64,000 bases of DNA from Desulfobacterales bacterium. Its GTDB lineage: Bacteria > Desulfobacterota > Desulfobacteria > Desulfobacterales > JAIPEE01. Positions 35,817 through 46,457 of this stretch are shown here, in pieces (the first letter of the stretch is position 1; each line of letters begins with the position of its first letter). The position numbers and the translations under genes are program-made. The DNA lies in assembly GCA_021737275.1 (NCBI GenBank), contig JAIPEE010000013.1, forward strand, positions 17,574-81,573, read 5' to 3'. The notes under the pieces are model-generated. The model had not been told where the DNA came from. It worked only from the letters and a program-made list of their open reading frames with translations, and made no database searches.

Positions 35817-36461
35817 CTATTTTTTTGCTTTGTTCCAGTCATCCAAAAAAGCCTTGAGGCCCTTGTCTGTCATGGGGTGAGAGGCAAATTTGCCAAGTAC
35901 GTTAAAGGGGATTGTGGCAATGTCTGCGCCGAGCATGGCCGCATCCAGAACATGCAGCGGATTACGGACGCTGGCAACAATAATTTCAGTATCAAATGCA
36001 TAGTTACTGTACATTTCAACAATCTGCTCAATAAGCTGCATGCCATCCTGTGCCAGATCATCCAGACGGCCAATGAAAGGGCTTACATATGTTGCACCGG
36101 CTTTGGCAGCCATAAGTGCCTGAAGCGGAGAAAATACCAGTGTTACGTTAGTTGCAATATCTTCTTTTGAGAGCCGGCAGGTTGCTTTAATACCATCAAT
36201 GGTCATCGGTACCTTGATCACGATATTTTTATTAATCTTGACCAGTTCACGGGCTTCTTTAAGCATACCTTCCGTATCTGTGCTGATAACTTCAGCGCTG
36301 ACAGGGCCGTCGACAATCTCACATATTTCGGTGATCACTTCTTTAAAGTCACGACCCTCTTTAGCAATAAGTGACGGGTTTGTTGTAACACCGTCAACCA
36401 TGCCCATGCTGTGAGCTTCCCTTATTTCATCAACATTTGCCGTATCTAAAAAAAACTTCAT
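35817..36461 (-). CDS. fsa: Fructose-6-phosphate aldolase / small transaldolase
   Basis: A 214-residue protein of the short transaldolase (FSA/TalC) type. Motifs are [32 protein letters not shown], the Schiff-base lysine in NIVIKVPMT and [19 protein letters not shown]. This group acts as fructose-6-phosphate aldolase or as transaldolase in the pentose phosphate pathway; the two cannot be separated by sequence alone here. It is 47 bp after a YHS-type gene and 8 bp before pgsA. Confidence 0.92.
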   Translation of the reverse strand: MKFFLDTANVDEIREAHSMGMVDGVTTNPSLIAKEGRDFKEVITEICEIVDGPVSAEVISTDTEGMLKEARELVKINKNIVIKVPMTIDGIKATCRLSKEDIATNVTLVFSPLQALMAAKAGATYVSPFIGRLDDLAQDGMQLIEQIVEMYSNYAFDTEIIVASVRNPLHVLDAAMLGADIATIPFNVLGKFASHPMTDKGLKAFLDDWNKAKK

Positions 36462-36508
36462 TTAAAACTCCTCCTAAAATTAATACACAAAATAAATAAT
36501 TCGTATCA

Positions 36509-36784
36509 TTAATTACTATTTGAATGTTCAGCCTTATACTTATCACAGCATTCCTGACAGCAAAAATATAAATCCTGACCGGCATGACGGAGGTGAATAC
36601 CTTTTCTTTGTGGGAAATACACTTCACAGTAGGGGTCTTTTACCATTATGTCGTCAATTTTTTCCAACTGGCCATTGTCCACCGGCCTGTTTGAATATTC
36701 ACCATGCGACGGGGGCGTAAACAGCTTTGATTTTATGGCCCGGTAACACAGGTAAAAAATCAGGAGAATTATCAGTAATCTCAT
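36509..36784 (-). CDS. Small membrane-anchored YHS/TRASH-like protein
   Basis: A 91-residue protein with an N-terminal hydrophobic anchor (RLLIILLIFYLCYRAI) and a C-terminal metal-binding-type domain: VKDPYCEVYFPQR, then DLYFCCQECCDKYKAE. This spacing resembles YHS/TRASH domains, which bind copper or other metals. Its ATG overlaps the folK stop by 4 bp, so the two are coupled, although no functional link is known. Confidence 0.75.
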   Translation of the reverse strand: MRLLIILLIFYLCYRAIKSKLFTPPSHGEYSNRPVDNGQLEKIDDIMVKDPYCEVYFPQRKGIHLRHAGQDLYFCCQECCDKYKAEHSNSN

Positions 36785-37278
36785 TTGAAAATCTTTATCC
36801 TTTGCGTTTCATCATCCAGTTTATCCAGCAGGGATTTTAAATCCTTTTTTAGCCGGGGGTGAACAATTGTCGGATCTATATCACACATCGGCTGTAATAC
36901 AAACCGCCTTTCATGCATCCGGGGATGCGGTATGACAAGATCATTATCCTGCAAAACCATATCGTCATACAGGATAATATCCATATCCAGTATTCGCGGC
37001 CCAAAGCGGATGCCGCTATCGACTCTGCCGGTTTCGACTTCAATGTTTTTAAGCAGCCGAAGCAGATCTGCAGGATCAAGCAATGTGTTCACCTTTAAAG
37101 CCGCATTAATAAACCAGTCCTGATCCGTATATTCAACCGGTTCTGTCCGGTAAAAATGTGACCGGGTTAAAACATCGCACGTACCGGATTCGACCAGCAG
37201 TCTGATTCCGTTTTCACAGTTGGCCGATTTGTCTCCGATATTAGATCCGATGGCTATATATGCCGTATGTTTATTCAT
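36781..37278 (-). CDS. folK: 2-amino-4-hydroxy-6-hydroxymethyldihydropteridine pyrophosphokinase
   Basis: A 165-residue enzyme of folate biosynthesis that transfers pyrophosphate from ATP to 6-hydroxymethyl-dihydropterin. Family motifs: AYIAIGSNIGDKSANCENG at the start, VEYTDQDWFINAALKV and the active-site region RFGPRILDMDIILYDDM followed by DLVIPHPRMHERRFVL. Length is normal. It is the first gene of the leftward group folK-YHS-fsa-pgsA, separated by 95 bp from dapL. Confidence 0.95.
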   Translation of the reverse strand: MNKHTAYIAIGSNIGDKSANCENGIRLLVESGTCDVLTRSHFYRTEPVEYTDQDWFINAALKVNTLLDPADLLRLLKNIEVETGRVDSGIRFGPRILDMDIILYDDMVLQDNDLVIPHPRMHERRFVLQPMCDIDPTIVHPRLKKDLKSLLDKLDDETQRIKIFK

Positions 37279-37373
37279 TACAATTAAAAATTGTTTTTCT
37301 GTCTGATTTCTTTGTTATATGAAAACATTTAAACCTATATCCTGATTTTTAAGTTATGCCAAATCGAAAAAAA

Positions 37374-38543
37374 TCATATACCGACTTTTTTCATTCTTTC
37401 AATAACTTCTTTCAGGCGCTCAACACCAACGGTCAGGGCCATACGGATATATCCTTCACCGGGTTCACCAAAACCGTTGCCGGGCGTTACAACTATACCG
37501 GCTTTTGTCAGAAGGTGTGATGTAAACTCAGCAGAAGTGTATCCTTCAGGAACTTCAACCCACATATAAAATGTCGCTTTGAGGGGCAGGAACTTGAGCC
37601 CCATGGATGTTAAACCCTCGGAGAGGATATCTCTGCGCCGGGTGTATTCCATTTGCATCTCTTCAACACAGGTTTGATCACCCTCAATGGCTTCAATGCC
37701 TGCAAACTGAACAGCCTGAAAAGCACCGGAATCAATGTTGCTTTTAATCTGACCAAGTCCGCCGATTACTTCAGAATTACCGACGGCAAAGGCGATGCGC
37801 CAGCCGGTCATATTATAAGTCTTTGAGAGGGAGTGAATTTCTATACCGACCTCTTTGGCACCATCAACTTCAAGGAAGCTGGGTGGCTTATATCCATCAA
37901 AGGCCATTTCCGTATAGGCGGCATCATGACAGATGATAATGTTGTGTTTATTTGCAAAAGCAACAACCTCTTCAAAAAATTCCAGTGAGGCACATGCAGA
38001 TGTCGGATTGTTGGGATAATTGATAAACATTATCTTGGCTTTTTTACAGATATCTTCAGGAATGGCTTTCAGGTCCGGCAGAAAATCATTTTCCTTGACC
38101 AGCGGCATGAAATAGGGATCGCCACCGGCAAATTGGGTGCCGATATGGTAAACCGGGTAGCCCGGTGTCGGACAAAGTGCAATGTCGCCCGGATTAATAA
38201 ATGCCAGTGGAATGTGAGCAATGCCCTCTTTGGAGCCGATAAGCGTAACGGCCTCTGACGATGAATCAATATCCACATTAAATCGCTTCTTGTACCAGCG
38301 GGCAACGGTTTCATTAAATAAGGCCATGCCTGTATATGACGGGTAACGGTGATTTTCTTTGTCGGCTGCCGCTTTTTCCAATGCTTTAATGATATGTCCT
38401 GGTGTCGGCATATCAGGATCGCCTACACCAATATCGATGATATCAACGCCTTTGGCTTTTTCTTCATCCTTCTGGCGGTCAATTTCCTTGAAAAGGTAAG
38501 GTGGTAATTGTTTCAATCTGTCAGATTTTTCAATTTTAATCAT
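37374..38543 (-). CDS. dapL: LL-diaminopimelate aminotransferase
   Basis: A 389-residue PLP-dependent class I/II aminotransferase. Motifs include VDIIDIGVGDPDMPTPGHII, INYPNNPTSACASLEFF and the PLP-lysine in IHSLSKTYNMTGWRIAFAVG. Converts tetrahydrodipicolinate directly to LL-diaminopimelate, skipping succinylation. The context is decisive: it is the last gene of a run with dapF and lysA, so the cell probably uses the DapL lysine route. Without that context, another aspartate-type aminotransferase would be possible. Confidence 0.91.
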   Translation of the reverse strand: MIKIEKSDRLKQLPPYLFKEIDRQKDEEKAKGVDIIDIGVGDPDMPTPGHIIKALEKAAADKENHRYPSYTGMALFNETVARWYKKRFNVDIDSSSEAVTLIGSKEGIAHIPLAFINPGDIALCPTPGYPVYHIGTQFAGGDPYFMPLVKENDFLPDLKAIPEDICKKAKIMFINYPNNPTSACASLEFFEEVVAFANKHNIIICHDAAYTEMAFDGYKPPSFLEVDGAKEVGIEIHSLSKTYNMTGWRIAFAVGNSEVIGGLGQIKSNIDSGAFQAVQFAGIEAIEGDQTCVEEMQMEYTRRRDILSEGLTSMGLKFLPLKATFYMWVEVPEGYTSAEFTSHLLTKAGIVVTPGNGFGEPGEGYIRMALTVGVERLKEVIERMKKVGI

Positions 38544-38584
38544 AACCGTAATTTATCCTTTATTTATTAATAATATCAAAAAAA

Positions 38585-39424
38585 TTATTGTTCCAGTTCA
38601 TCGCGCCAGGCATCGCTCCAGAGTTTTCCCTCATATATGATGCGCGCGTCACCTTCAAGAAAAACATCAGTAAATTTTCCCTGAAATCTGTTGAAGTAGA
38701 TGGTCAGGTATCCGCCGCTGCGTGTCATAATATTAATGGGGGAGGTGAGATCAAATTTATCAGCATACACCAGTGCAACCGCAACACATCCGGTGCCACA
38801 GGCCAGTGTTTCTTCCTCTACGCCGCGTTCGTATGTTCTGACAGATATACAGTTATTATTTTCAGGTCCTGCAAAATTGACATTCGTACCGGCAGGTTTA
38901 AAATCTTCATGAAACCTGATTTCACGTCCGATATTTACGACATCAACCGTATCAATCATATCTGTCATAGTGACGACATGCGGCACACCGGTATTGATAC
39001 TGCCGGCACTTAATGTTGTGTCAGCCAGTTCAATTTTAAAGTCAGGTCTGAAATCAACCGGCGGCGTCATTTGGATTTTAACACGCTCATTCATAACTTT
39101 GGCGCTGATAATACCCGCCTCTGTTTCAAATGTCATTTCAGGCCCGGTTATATCATTAAAATATGCATACCTGGCCACACAGCGCGCACCATTGCCACAC
39201 ATCTCCGCAACACTGCCATCGGCATTAAAAAACCGCCATTTAAAATCAGCATTGGCGGAATCTTCCACAAGAATAAAACCATCCGCACCGACAGACATCT
39301 TTCTGCGACATGCACCGACAATGATATCCTGCAAAGAGGCTTCATCAACAATTCCGTTACGGTTGTCAATGATGATAAAATCATTTCCACTGCCGCTCAT
39401 TTTGTAAAATGGTATATGTTTCAT
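38585..39424 (-). CDS. dapF: Diaminopimelate epimerase
   Basis: A 279-residue enzyme converting LL- to meso-diaminopimelate. The two catalytic cysteines are in MCGNGARCVARYAYF and LACGTGCVAVALVYA. The start is at the ATG 39424 (MKHIPFYKMSGSGNDF), with GGAG 9 nt upstream; an earlier in-frame TTG is not needed. It follows lysA by 47 bp and precedes dapL by 41 bp in the arginine/lysine operon. Confidence 0.96.
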   Translation of the reverse strand: MKHIPFYKMSGSGNDFIIIDNRNGIVDEASLQDIIVGACRRKMSVGADGFILVEDSANADFKWRFFNADGSVAEMCGNGARCVARYAYFNDITGPEMTFETEAGIISAKVMNERVKIQMTPPVDFRPDFKIELADTTLSAGSINTGVPHVVTMTDMIDTVDVVNIGREIRFHEDFKPAGTNVNFAGPENNNCISVRTYERGVEEETLACGTGCVAVALVYADKFDLTSPINIMTRSGGYLTIYFNRFQGKFTDVFLEGDARIIYEGKLWSDAWRDELEQ

Positions 39425-39471
39425 TTTACATAACTCCAAAATATTATGTCACCAGTGATGGGATAAAGCCA

Positions 39472-40746
39472 TCACAAGTGTCGGGGTGGATCCGTCAAAA
39501 ATGACGGAATGGATTCTCCTGCAACAAGATCATCATATGACTGGCGTTTTCTTATTACATGAAACTGATTGCCTTTGACCATGATTTCTGCCGGTTTAAG
39601 TCTGGAACAGTAGTTGGAAGCCATTGTGTAACCATATGCACCGGCACTCATCAATGCGATCAACTCTCCTTGTTTTACATCCGGCATTTTTCTGTCCGTT
39701 GCCAGAAAATCACCGCTTTCACAAATAGGGCCGACAATATCGGCTACAATGGTACGCCTGTCACTTGAAACAACCGGCTGTACACCATGATAAGCACCAT
39801 ACATGCTGGGTCTTGCGAGATCATTCATACCGGCATCAGCTATAACAAAATCTTTGATCTCGCCCGATTTTCTGTATAGTACTTTGCTGACAAGGATGCC
39901 TGCATTTCCGACAATCACCCGGCCGGGTTCAAGTATAAGTTTGAGATTCATTCCCTTGAGCGAACTTATAATACCGGCGGCATATTCATCGGGCAGGGGA
40001 GGGGTTTCTTCATTATATATAATTCCCAGCCCGCCGCCCATGTCCAGATGCCTGATGTTGATGCCCATTCCTCTGAGTTCAAGGATCATATCCTTAAGAC
40101 TTTCCAGGGCATCCTCAAAGGGCTGCGCCTGAATAATCTGGGAACCGATATGACAATCAATACCTGTAATGTCAAGATTCACAAGGTCCTGGGCTATTAT
40201 ATAAGCTTCTATGGCGGCATCGGCTTCGATACCGAATTTATTCTTTTTCAGGCCGGTTGAAATATACGGGTGCGTTTTGGGATCCACATTCGGGTTAACG
40301 CGAATGGCAACCGGCGCTATTTTATTCATTGCAGCAGCTCTACTGTTGATAACTTCCAGCTCTTCGAGAGATTCAACATTGAAGGCCAGAATACCGGATT
40401 CAAGGGCGTAGTCAATTTCATCAATACGTTTTCCAACACCGGAATATACAATTTTTTCAGGTTTGAAACCGGCTTTTAACCCACGAAAGAGTTCTCCACC
40501 GGAGACAATATCAAGTCCCGAGCCGAGATCGGCAAACAGCTTTAAAACAGCATAGCTGGAATTGGCTTTGGCAGAATAGCAGACCAGGCTGTCCATCTCC
40601 TTAAACGCGTTGCTGAAAACATGGTAGTGGCGTGCAAGGGTGGCATGGCTGTAAAGATAAAAAGGAGTACCGACCTCTTCTGCAATTTTACATACCGGCA
40701 CATCTTCACAATGAAGTTCATTTTCCTTGTATTTAAAATGATGCAT
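39472..40746 (-). CDS. lysA: Diaminopimelate decarboxylase
   Basis: A 424-residue PLP enzyme making lysine from meso-diaminopimelate. The PLP lysine region is VCYSAKANSSYAVLK. Other fold-III motifs are IRVNPNVDPKTHPYISTGL, CHIGSQIIQ, LDMGGGLGI, EPGRVIVGNAGIL and ICESGDFLA. The ATG at 40746 is preceded by AAGGAG; a longer in-frame extension upstream is overlapped by the lipoprotein gene and is rejected. It is the first lysine gene of the operon. Confidence 0.96.
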   Translation of the reverse strand: MHHFKYKENELHCEDVPVCKIAEEVGTPFYLYSHATLARHYHVFSNAFKEMDSLVCYSAKANSSYAVLKLFADLGSGLDIVSGGELFRGLKAGFKPEKIVYSGVGKRIDEIDYALESGILAFNVESLEELEVINSRAAAMNKIAPVAIRVNPNVDPKTHPYISTGLKKNKFGIEADAAIEAYIIAQDLVNLDITGIDCHIGSQIIQAQPFEDALESLKDMILELRGMGINIRHLDMGGGLGIIYNEETPPLPDEYAAGIISSLKGMNLKLILEPGRVIVGNAGILVSKVLYRKSGEIKDFVIADAGMNDLARPSMYGAYHGVQPVVSSDRRTIVADIVGPICESGDFLATDRKMPDVKQGELIALMSAGAYGYTMASNYCSRLKPAEIMVKGNQFHVIRKRQSYDDLVAGESIPSFLTDPPRHL

Positions 40747-40777
40747 AATCTGCTTCTCCTTAAACCTGGAGTCACTA

Positions 40778-41269
40778 TTAAGGGGTCTTAAAATCAAATT
40801 CAACAAGGTTTGAATCTTTTCCCGGTATCTTGCCGGAAAAAGGTACAACCTTATAAACATACTGGAATCCCGGCTCAAGTGATTCCAGGTAATAATATCT
40901 GTCAGCCTCGATGTTAAAATTTTTATTCAGGTTCGTTATTTCGGAAACAGTTTGAAACACCAGAGGGCAGTCTGTACAGTCCGGATCATCAAGGGATGTT
41001 TTACTCCGGTAAACCTTAAACAGGGTCACTTCAGCATTGTTTCCATCTCCTTCAGGTATTGGCCAGTTAAGTGTTAGTGTGCTGCCGGATATATTTGCTT
41101 TAAGACCGCGAACGACAGGCGGTTTCAATTGCTGCGGGAGTGTTGGCGGTACTTTTCTGCCACATCCGGATGCAGTGAACAAAAAAATGATGATCAGGCT
41201 TAATAAAACTGTTTTTATAACGGGCCGGTTGATATTTGAATTTATCGTATCAGAATAAAAATTATACAT
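40778..41269 (-). CDS. Small lipoprotein with fibronectin III-like domain
   Basis: A 163-residue putative lipoprotein. A hydrophobic helix (TVLLSLIIIFLFTASGC) ends in a lipobox with cysteine near residue 36, then a proline-rich linker (KVPPTLPQQLKPPVVRG). The mature part looks like a single fibronectin type III-like domain (LTLNWPIPEGDGN, VTLFKVYRSK, YYYLESLEPGFQYVYKVVPF). A lipoprotein of this kind next to lysA is common, but its function is unknown. Its start overlaps the argH stop by 8 bp. Confidence 0.8.
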   Translation of the reverse strand: MYNFYSDTINSNINRPVIKTVLLSLIIIFLFTASGCGRKVPPTLPQQLKPPVVRGLKANISGSTLTLNWPIPEGDGNNAEVTLFKVYRSKTSLDDPDCTDCPLVFQTVSEITNLNKNFNIEADRYYYLESLEPGFQYVYKVVPFSGKIPGKDSNLVEFDFKTP

Positions 41270-42677
41270 ATTTTAGTTTTTTATCTATCATATTGATTTC
41301 TTTTTTAACGGTATTATCCGCTTTTCTGATAGCGGCAGAAACATTCGTTTTTGCTGTACCACCCTCAGACACACGGCGATTGATCATCTGCTCTATTGTT
41401 AAAAAAATAAAAATATCATCTGATACCAGGTTAGAGATTGATTTAAGTTCTTTTAAGGAAAGTTCATGAAGTTCTTTACCCTCTTTAAGGGCATAACCCA
41501 CTGCTTTTCCTGCACAACCATGGGCTTGCCTGAAGGGCATTCCTTTTGAAGTCAGATAGTCTGCAAGGTCCGTAGCATTAAGGAACCCTTCATTTGCAGC
41601 CTTAAACATGTTCTCTTCAATCGGTTTGATATTAGGCAGCATGGCGTTATAAATTTTAAGCGATGCATTCAATGTGTCAACCGCATCAAAAAGAGGTTCC
41701 TTATCTTCCTGCATATCTCTGTTATAGGCAAGGGGGAGAGACTTCATAATGGTCAAAAGTGTCATGAGGCTGCCATAAACTCTACCGGTTTTACCCCTGA
41801 CCAGCTCAGGAATATCCGGGTTTTTCTTTTGGGGCATAATACTGCTGCCGGTTGCAAACGCATCAGGCATATCAATAAATTTGAACTCGGATGATGACCA
41901 GAGAATAAGCTCTTCGGAAAAACGGCTCAGGTGCATCATGCAGATACTGGCGGCAGAAAGATATTCAATGGCAAAATCCCTGTCAGATACGGAATCAATA
42001 CTGTTTGCCGAAACTTCAGGAAAGTTCAGCAGTCTTGCGGTAAGTGCACGATCAATGGGATAAGTGGTTCCGGCAAGCGCCGCACTTCCAAGCGGCATGA
42101 CATTAATGCGTTTCAGACCCTCTTGAAACCGCTGTGTATCCCTGTTAAACATTTCATAGTAGGCCATCAGATGGTGAGACCACAGAACCGGCTGGGCCCG
42201 CTGGAGATGTGTATAGCCCGGAAGAGCCACATCAATATATCTCTTTGCCATATCGACAAGGACTTTTCTGAGACCCACAAGATAGATAATGGTATTTTTA
42301 CACTCTTCTCTGAGGTACATACGAACATCAAGGGCAACCTGATCATTCCGGCTTCTTGCCGTATGGAGTTTCTGAGCAGGTTTGCCGATGATTTCGGTCA
42401 GTCTTGATTCGATATGCATGTGGATATCTTCAAGGCGGTCATCTTCCCTGAACTGATCCTTTTCGATCTCTTTCCGGACAGCATTGAGTCCCTTTACAAT
42501 GGTTTTTGCCTCTTTTTTGAGGATGATATCTTTTTCCGCCAGCATGGTGCAGTGGGCAATGCTGCCTTCAATATCATATGCATAAAGGCGTTTATCAAAA
42601 GCAATTGATGATGTGAATTTTTCAACATCCTTATGTGTTTTTTCCGAGAATCTGCCATCCCAGGGTTTGTTGGCCAT
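41262..42677 (-). CDS. argH: Argininosuccinate lyase
   Basis: A 471-residue lyase of the fumarase/aspartase superfamily, the last step of arginine synthesis. It starts ANKPWDGRFSEKTHKDVEKF and carries the signature GSSIMPQKKNPDIPELVRGK; other conserved segments are LHTARSRNDQVALDVRMYL and YTHLQRAQPVLWSHHL. Length normal. It follows argG by 21 bp. Confidence 0.97.
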   Translation of the reverse strand: MANKPWDGRFSEKTHKDVEKFTSSIAFDKRLYAYDIEGSIAHCTMLAEKDIILKKEAKTIVKGLNAVRKEIEKDQFREDDRLEDIHMHIESRLTEIIGKPAQKLHTARSRNDQVALDVRMYLREECKNTIIYLVGLRKVLVDMAKRYIDVALPGYTHLQRAQPVLWSHHLMAYYEMFNRDTQRFQEGLKRINVMPLGSAALAGTTYPIDRALTARLLNFPEVSANSIDSVSDRDFAIEYLSAASICMMHLSRFSEELILWSSSEFKFIDMPDAFATGSSIMPQKKNPDIPELVRGKTGRVYGSLMTLLTIMKSLPLAYNRDMQEDKEPLFDAVDTLNASLKIYNAMLPNIKPIEENMFKAANEGFLNATDLADYLTSKGMPFRQAHGCAGKAVGYALKEGKELHELSLKELKSISNLVSDDIFIFLTIEQMINRRVSEGGTAKTNVSAAIRKADNTVKKEINMIDKKLKYV

Positions 42678-42698
42678 TTGTTACCTCTTTATAAAATT

Positions 42699-43901
42699 TC
42701 ATTTATTGACCATATTCAGAATTCGCAGTCTGAGTGAATTCAGTTTGATAAAGCCTTCAGCGTCATTCTGGTTATAAACCGAATCGTCTTCAAACGTTGC
42801 AAAATCTTCACTGTAAAGCGATTTATCAGATTTTCGTCCAAGAATGATACAGTTTCCTTTGTAGAGTTCAAGACGAACAACACCGTTAACATTCTGTTGT
42901 GTCATGTCGATCATATTCTGCAGAATCTTCATCTCAGGAGTAAACCAGAAGCCGTTATAAATTATTTTGGCATATTGAGGAATAAGGGAGTCACGCAGAT
43001 GCATCACTTCACGATCCAGCGTAATGGACTCCATAGCCAAGTGAGCCAGTCTTAAAATGGTACCGCCGGGTGTTTCATAAACACCGCGTGATTTCATACC
43101 GACAAAACGGTTTTCTACAATATCAATACGGCCAACACCATGCTTACCGCCCAGTCTGTTCAGCTCTCTGAGCATATCGCCGGGAGAGAGTTCCTTGCCA
43201 TTGATTGCAACCGGGTCACCCTGTTTAAAGGTTATCTCGATAATTTCAGATTCATCAGGTGCATCTTTCGGGGAAACGGTCAGCGCGAACATATCATCTG
43301 AGGGTGCGGCCCATGGATCTTCAAGTATGCCGCCTTCATAACTGATGTGCAGCAGGTTTCCGTCAGTGCTGTATGGTTTTTTTGGCGTTGTCGGAACATC
43401 AATATCATGTTTCTTTGCAAAATTGGTCAGTGCGGTTCGTGACGTCAGATCCCATTCACGCCAGGGGGCGATAACCTTTATATGGGGATTGATGGAATAA
43501 TAACTCAGCTCAAAACGAACCTGATCATTTCCTTTACCGGTGGCACCATGGCTTACCGCATCAGCACCTTCAATCTCTGCAATTTCCATCTGGCGTTTTG
43601 CAATTAATGGTCTGGCAAGGGATGTGCCCAGCAGATACTGGGTTTCATATACGGCGTTTGCCCTGAAAGCAGGGAACACATAATCGGATACAAACTCTTC
43701 AACCAGATCGTCAATGTATACTTTGCAAGCCCCTGTTTTTTTAGCTTTTTCATCAATAAAATCAAGCTCCTCACCTTGGCCAAGGTCAGCTGAGAAGGTG
43801 ACTACTTCACACCGGTACTCTTCTATGAGCCATTTCAGTATAACTGATGTATCAAGACCACCTGAATAGGCCAGAACAACTTTATTTATGTTTTTAGACA
43901 C
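42699..43901 (-). CDS. argG: Argininosuccinate synthase
   Basis: A 400-residue enzyme joining citrulline and aspartate with ATP. The PP-loop is [17 protein letters not shown]; other motifs are [32 protein letters not shown] and [19 protein letters not shown]. It follows argB by 41 bp in the same operon. Confidence 0.98.
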   Translation of the reverse strand: MSKNINKVVLAYSGGLDTSVILKWLIEEYRCEVVTFSADLGQGEELDFIDEKAKKTGACKVYIDDLVEEFVSDYVFPAFRANAVYETQYLLGTSLARPLIAKRQMEIAEIEGADAVSHGATGKGNDQVRFELSYYSINPHIKVIAPWREWDLTSRTALTNFAKKHDIDVPTTPKKPYSTDGNLLHISYEGGILEDPWAAPSDDMFALTVSPKDAPDESEIIEITFKQGDPVAINGKELSPGDMLRELNRLGGKHGVGRIDIVENRFVGMKSRGVYETPGGTILRLAHLAMESITLDREVMHLRDSLIPQYAKIIYNGFWFTPEMKILQNMIDMTQQNVNGVVRLELYKGNCIILGRKSDKSLYSEDFATFEDDSVYNQNDAEGFIKLNSLRLRILNMVNK

Positions 43902-43942
43902 GTTGTACTCCTTTGAAAGTGTTTATATGTTAAGTGCAGTTG

Positions 43943-44833
43943 TCAGCAGACTTCTTTTTCTATAACGACTTCGGTGCCCACACCACGGTCTGTAAAAAGC
44001 TCAAGGATCAGTGCGTGGGGTTTGCAGCCGTTTATAATATGTACCTTTTCGGTATTGTTTTTAAGAGCATCTATTGCACATTCAATTTTCGGAATCATCC
44101 CGCCGGAAATTGAATTATCATTAATCATTCGGGTAATTGTTTTTGCATCAATAGATGAAATCAGCTTTTTATTGTGATCAAGCACACCGTCAACATCCGT
44201 CATCAGGATGAGGCTTCTGGCGGAAAGTGCCTGGGCAATTTTGCCGGCCACCAGGTCGGCATTTATGTTGAATGTCTCACCGGCTTCACCAACGCCGACC
44301 GGTGCTATAATAGGGATAAAACCTTTAGCGGTCAGTGTATGTATAATATCAGGGTTGATGGTTGTTACTTCGCCCACAAGACCGGGATCGATAATTTCAG
44401 GTGGTTCATTCGCATCTTCCTGATGCATAATTGTGATTTTTTTTGCCTTGATCAGGTTACCGTCCTTTCCACTCAGACCGACTGCCTTGCCACCCTGCTG
44501 GTTGATTTGTGCAACAATGGATTTATTTACCTTGCCACCCAGCACCATCTCCACAACATCCATGGTCGGTTCATCCGTGAGCCGCATGCCCCTTACAAAG
44601 GTTGGCCGGATACCCATCTGGTCAAGAACATTATTAATCTGCGGGCCGCCGCCATGAACAACAACCGGATTCAGGCCAATAAATTTCATCAGGGTAATAT
44701 CCCTTGCAAAATTAATTTTCAGCTGTTCATCCACCATGGCATGACCGCCATATTTAATTACGATGGTTTTGCCTGAGAATCGTTTGATATAAGGCAGTGC
44801 TTCTATCAGTATATCTGCTACATTCGGTGTCAT
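43943..44833 (-). CDS. argB: Acetylglutamate kinase
   Basis: A 296-residue amino-acid kinase, the second step of arginine synthesis. Motifs: [53 protein letters not shown] and [16 protein letters not shown]. The ATG at 44833 follows GAGG; the adjacent in-frame TTG is not preferred. It heads the run argB-argG-argH-lipoprotein-lysA-dapF-dapL. Confidence 0.97.
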   Translation of the reverse strand: MTPNVADILIEALPYIKRFSGKTIVIKYGGHAMVDEQLKINFARDITLMKFIGLNPVVVHGGGPQINNVLDQMGIRPTFVRGMRLTDEPTMDVVEMVLGGKVNKSIVAQINQQGGKAVGLSGKDGNLIKAKKITIMHQEDANEPPEIIDPGLVGEVTTINPDIIHTLTAKGFIPIIAPVGVGEAGETFNINADLVAGKIAQALSARSLILMTDVDGVLDHNKKLISSIDAKTITRMINDNSISGGMIPKIECAIDALKNNTEKVHIINGCKPHALILELFTDRGVGTEVVIEKEVC

Positions 44834-45007
44834 CAATTTGACCTCAATCTACAATTTATTTTCAATAATTTACTTTCAATATTAACTTTTAAATATATGT
44901 TTTTAATGTTAATTATAATCTTACTTTTAATCTATTTTTACACTATGTCAAAACTAATCGATTACGAGTAAGCGTATGATTACGTTTAGGAAAACCGATT
45001 AAAAAAT

Positions 45008-46390
45008 TTAAAGAATATAACGGCTCAGATCCTCATCGTCCTTAATGTCTTTCAGCTTGTCTTTTACATGATCGCTGGTTATGACGACGTCTTTTTCAGT
45101 CATATCCGATGCATCAAAAAGGATATCTTCCAGAAGCTTTTCCATCAGTGTATGCAGCCGCCTTGCCCCGATATTTTCAGTATTGGTATTAACGTCTTCA
45201 GCAATATGGGCAATTTCCGCTACGGATGAATCTTCAAAAACAAGATTAACACCTTCTGTTCTCAGCAATGCAATGTACTGAAGCAGAAGGGCATTTTTGG
45301 GTTCTGTCAGAATTCGAACAAATTCATCTTTTCCAAGAGAACTCAGTTCAACACGGATCGGAAATCTTCCCTGGAGTTCAGGAATAAGGTCTGCGGGTTT
45401 AACCATGTGAAACGCACCGGATGCAATAAACAGGATATGGTCGGTTCTGACCGGGCCGTATTTGGTTGAAACGGTTGAACCTTCTACAATCGGCAACAGG
45501 TCACGTTGAACACCTTCCCTTGAAACATCCGGGCCGTGGCCGCCCTCTTTGCCGGCAATTTTGTCGATTTCATCAAGAAAGACAATGCCGGACTGCTCTA
45601 CCTTTTCGATGGCTGTTTTTACAACCCTGTCCATATCAACAAGGCTCTGCGCTTCTTCCTGGGTCAGCATGTCCAGTGCTTCCGGTACCTTTATTTTTTT
45701 CTTTTTAGAGTTTTTGGGCATCAGGCCGCCAAGCATATCCTTGAAGTTAATCCCCATCTCTTCCATACCGACATTTGAAAACACTTCAACCATCGGCATA
45801 GATTTATCGGCCACATCAAGATCCACAAACCGGTTATCCAGTTTTCCTTTATGGAGCATCTCCCGAAGCTTTTCCCTGGTGGAAGAAGATTCTTCCTCAG
45901 GCGGCGGCAGCAGTTCGGGTGATAATAGGCTATCTTCGCCCGGTCGAAGAGGCGGCGCAGTTGCCTGTTTTGTGGTTTTTGGCAGCAGCAGATCCAGTAA
46001 CCGCTCTTCTGCAAGCTTTCCGGCCTTTTCCTGAACATTTTCCTGTTCTCGTGATTTCAGCAAGGTCACTGTTAGTTCCACAAGGTCTCTGATCATGGAT
46101 TCTACATCACGTCCAACATAACCGACTTCTGTAAATTTTGAGGCTTCCACCTTGGTAAAAGGAGAATCCGTCAACTTTGAAAGTCTTCGGGCAATCTCGG
46201 TTTTACCGACACCGGTCGGTCCGATCAGAATAATATTTTTGGGGGCAATTTCATCTCTGAGCTCTTCATCAACTTGCTGTCTTCTCCATCGATTTCTAAG
46301 GGCTATTGCCACGGAGCGTTTTGCAGCATTCTGACCAATAATATATTTATCCAGTTCCTGTACAATTTCAGATGGTTTTAGTTCATTCAT
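45008..46390 (-). CDS. hslU: ATPase subunit of the HslUV protease
   Basis: A 460-residue AAA+ unfoldase. Walker [18 protein letters not shown], the typical start [20 protein letters not shown], the I-domain (residues about 120-230, partly acidic with [20 protein letters not shown]), and Walker [17 protein letters not shown]. It works with HslV to degrade misfolded proteins. It follows hslV by 67 bp. The I-domain is rich in serine and proline. Confidence 0.97.
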   Translation of the reverse strand: MNELKPSEIVQELDKYIIGQNAAKRSVAIALRNRWRRQQVDEELRDEIAPKNIILIGPTGVGKTEIARRLSKLTDSPFTKVEASKFTEVGYVGRDVESMIRDLVELTVTLLKSREQENVQEKAGKLAEERLLDLLLPKTTKQATAPPLRPGEDSLLSPELLPPPEEESSSTREKLREMLHKGKLDNRFVDLDVADKSMPMVEVFSNVGMEEMGINFKDMLGGLMPKNSKKKKIKVPEALDMLTQEEAQSLVDMDRVVKTAIEKVEQSGIVFLDEIDKIAGKEGGHGPDVSREGVQRDLLPIVEGSTVSTKYGPVRTDHILFIASGAFHMVKPADLIPELQGRFPIRVELSSLGKDEFVRILTEPKNALLLQYIALLRTEGVNLVFEDSSVAEIAHIAEDVNTNTENIGARRLHTLMEKLLEDILFDASDMTEKDVVITSDHVKDKLKDIKDDEDLSRYIL

Positions 46391-46457
46391 TTAAAAAAAG
46401 CCTTTATATAAAGATCAACCCGTATCCAGCTGTTACAGGTTGAAGGTTGTTGTTTAT

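Noticed and set aside
44174..44776. Long rightward open frame opposite argB
   Set aside because: It is an antisense shadow of argB without a Shine-Dalgarno or protein-like composition; argB motifs are intact.
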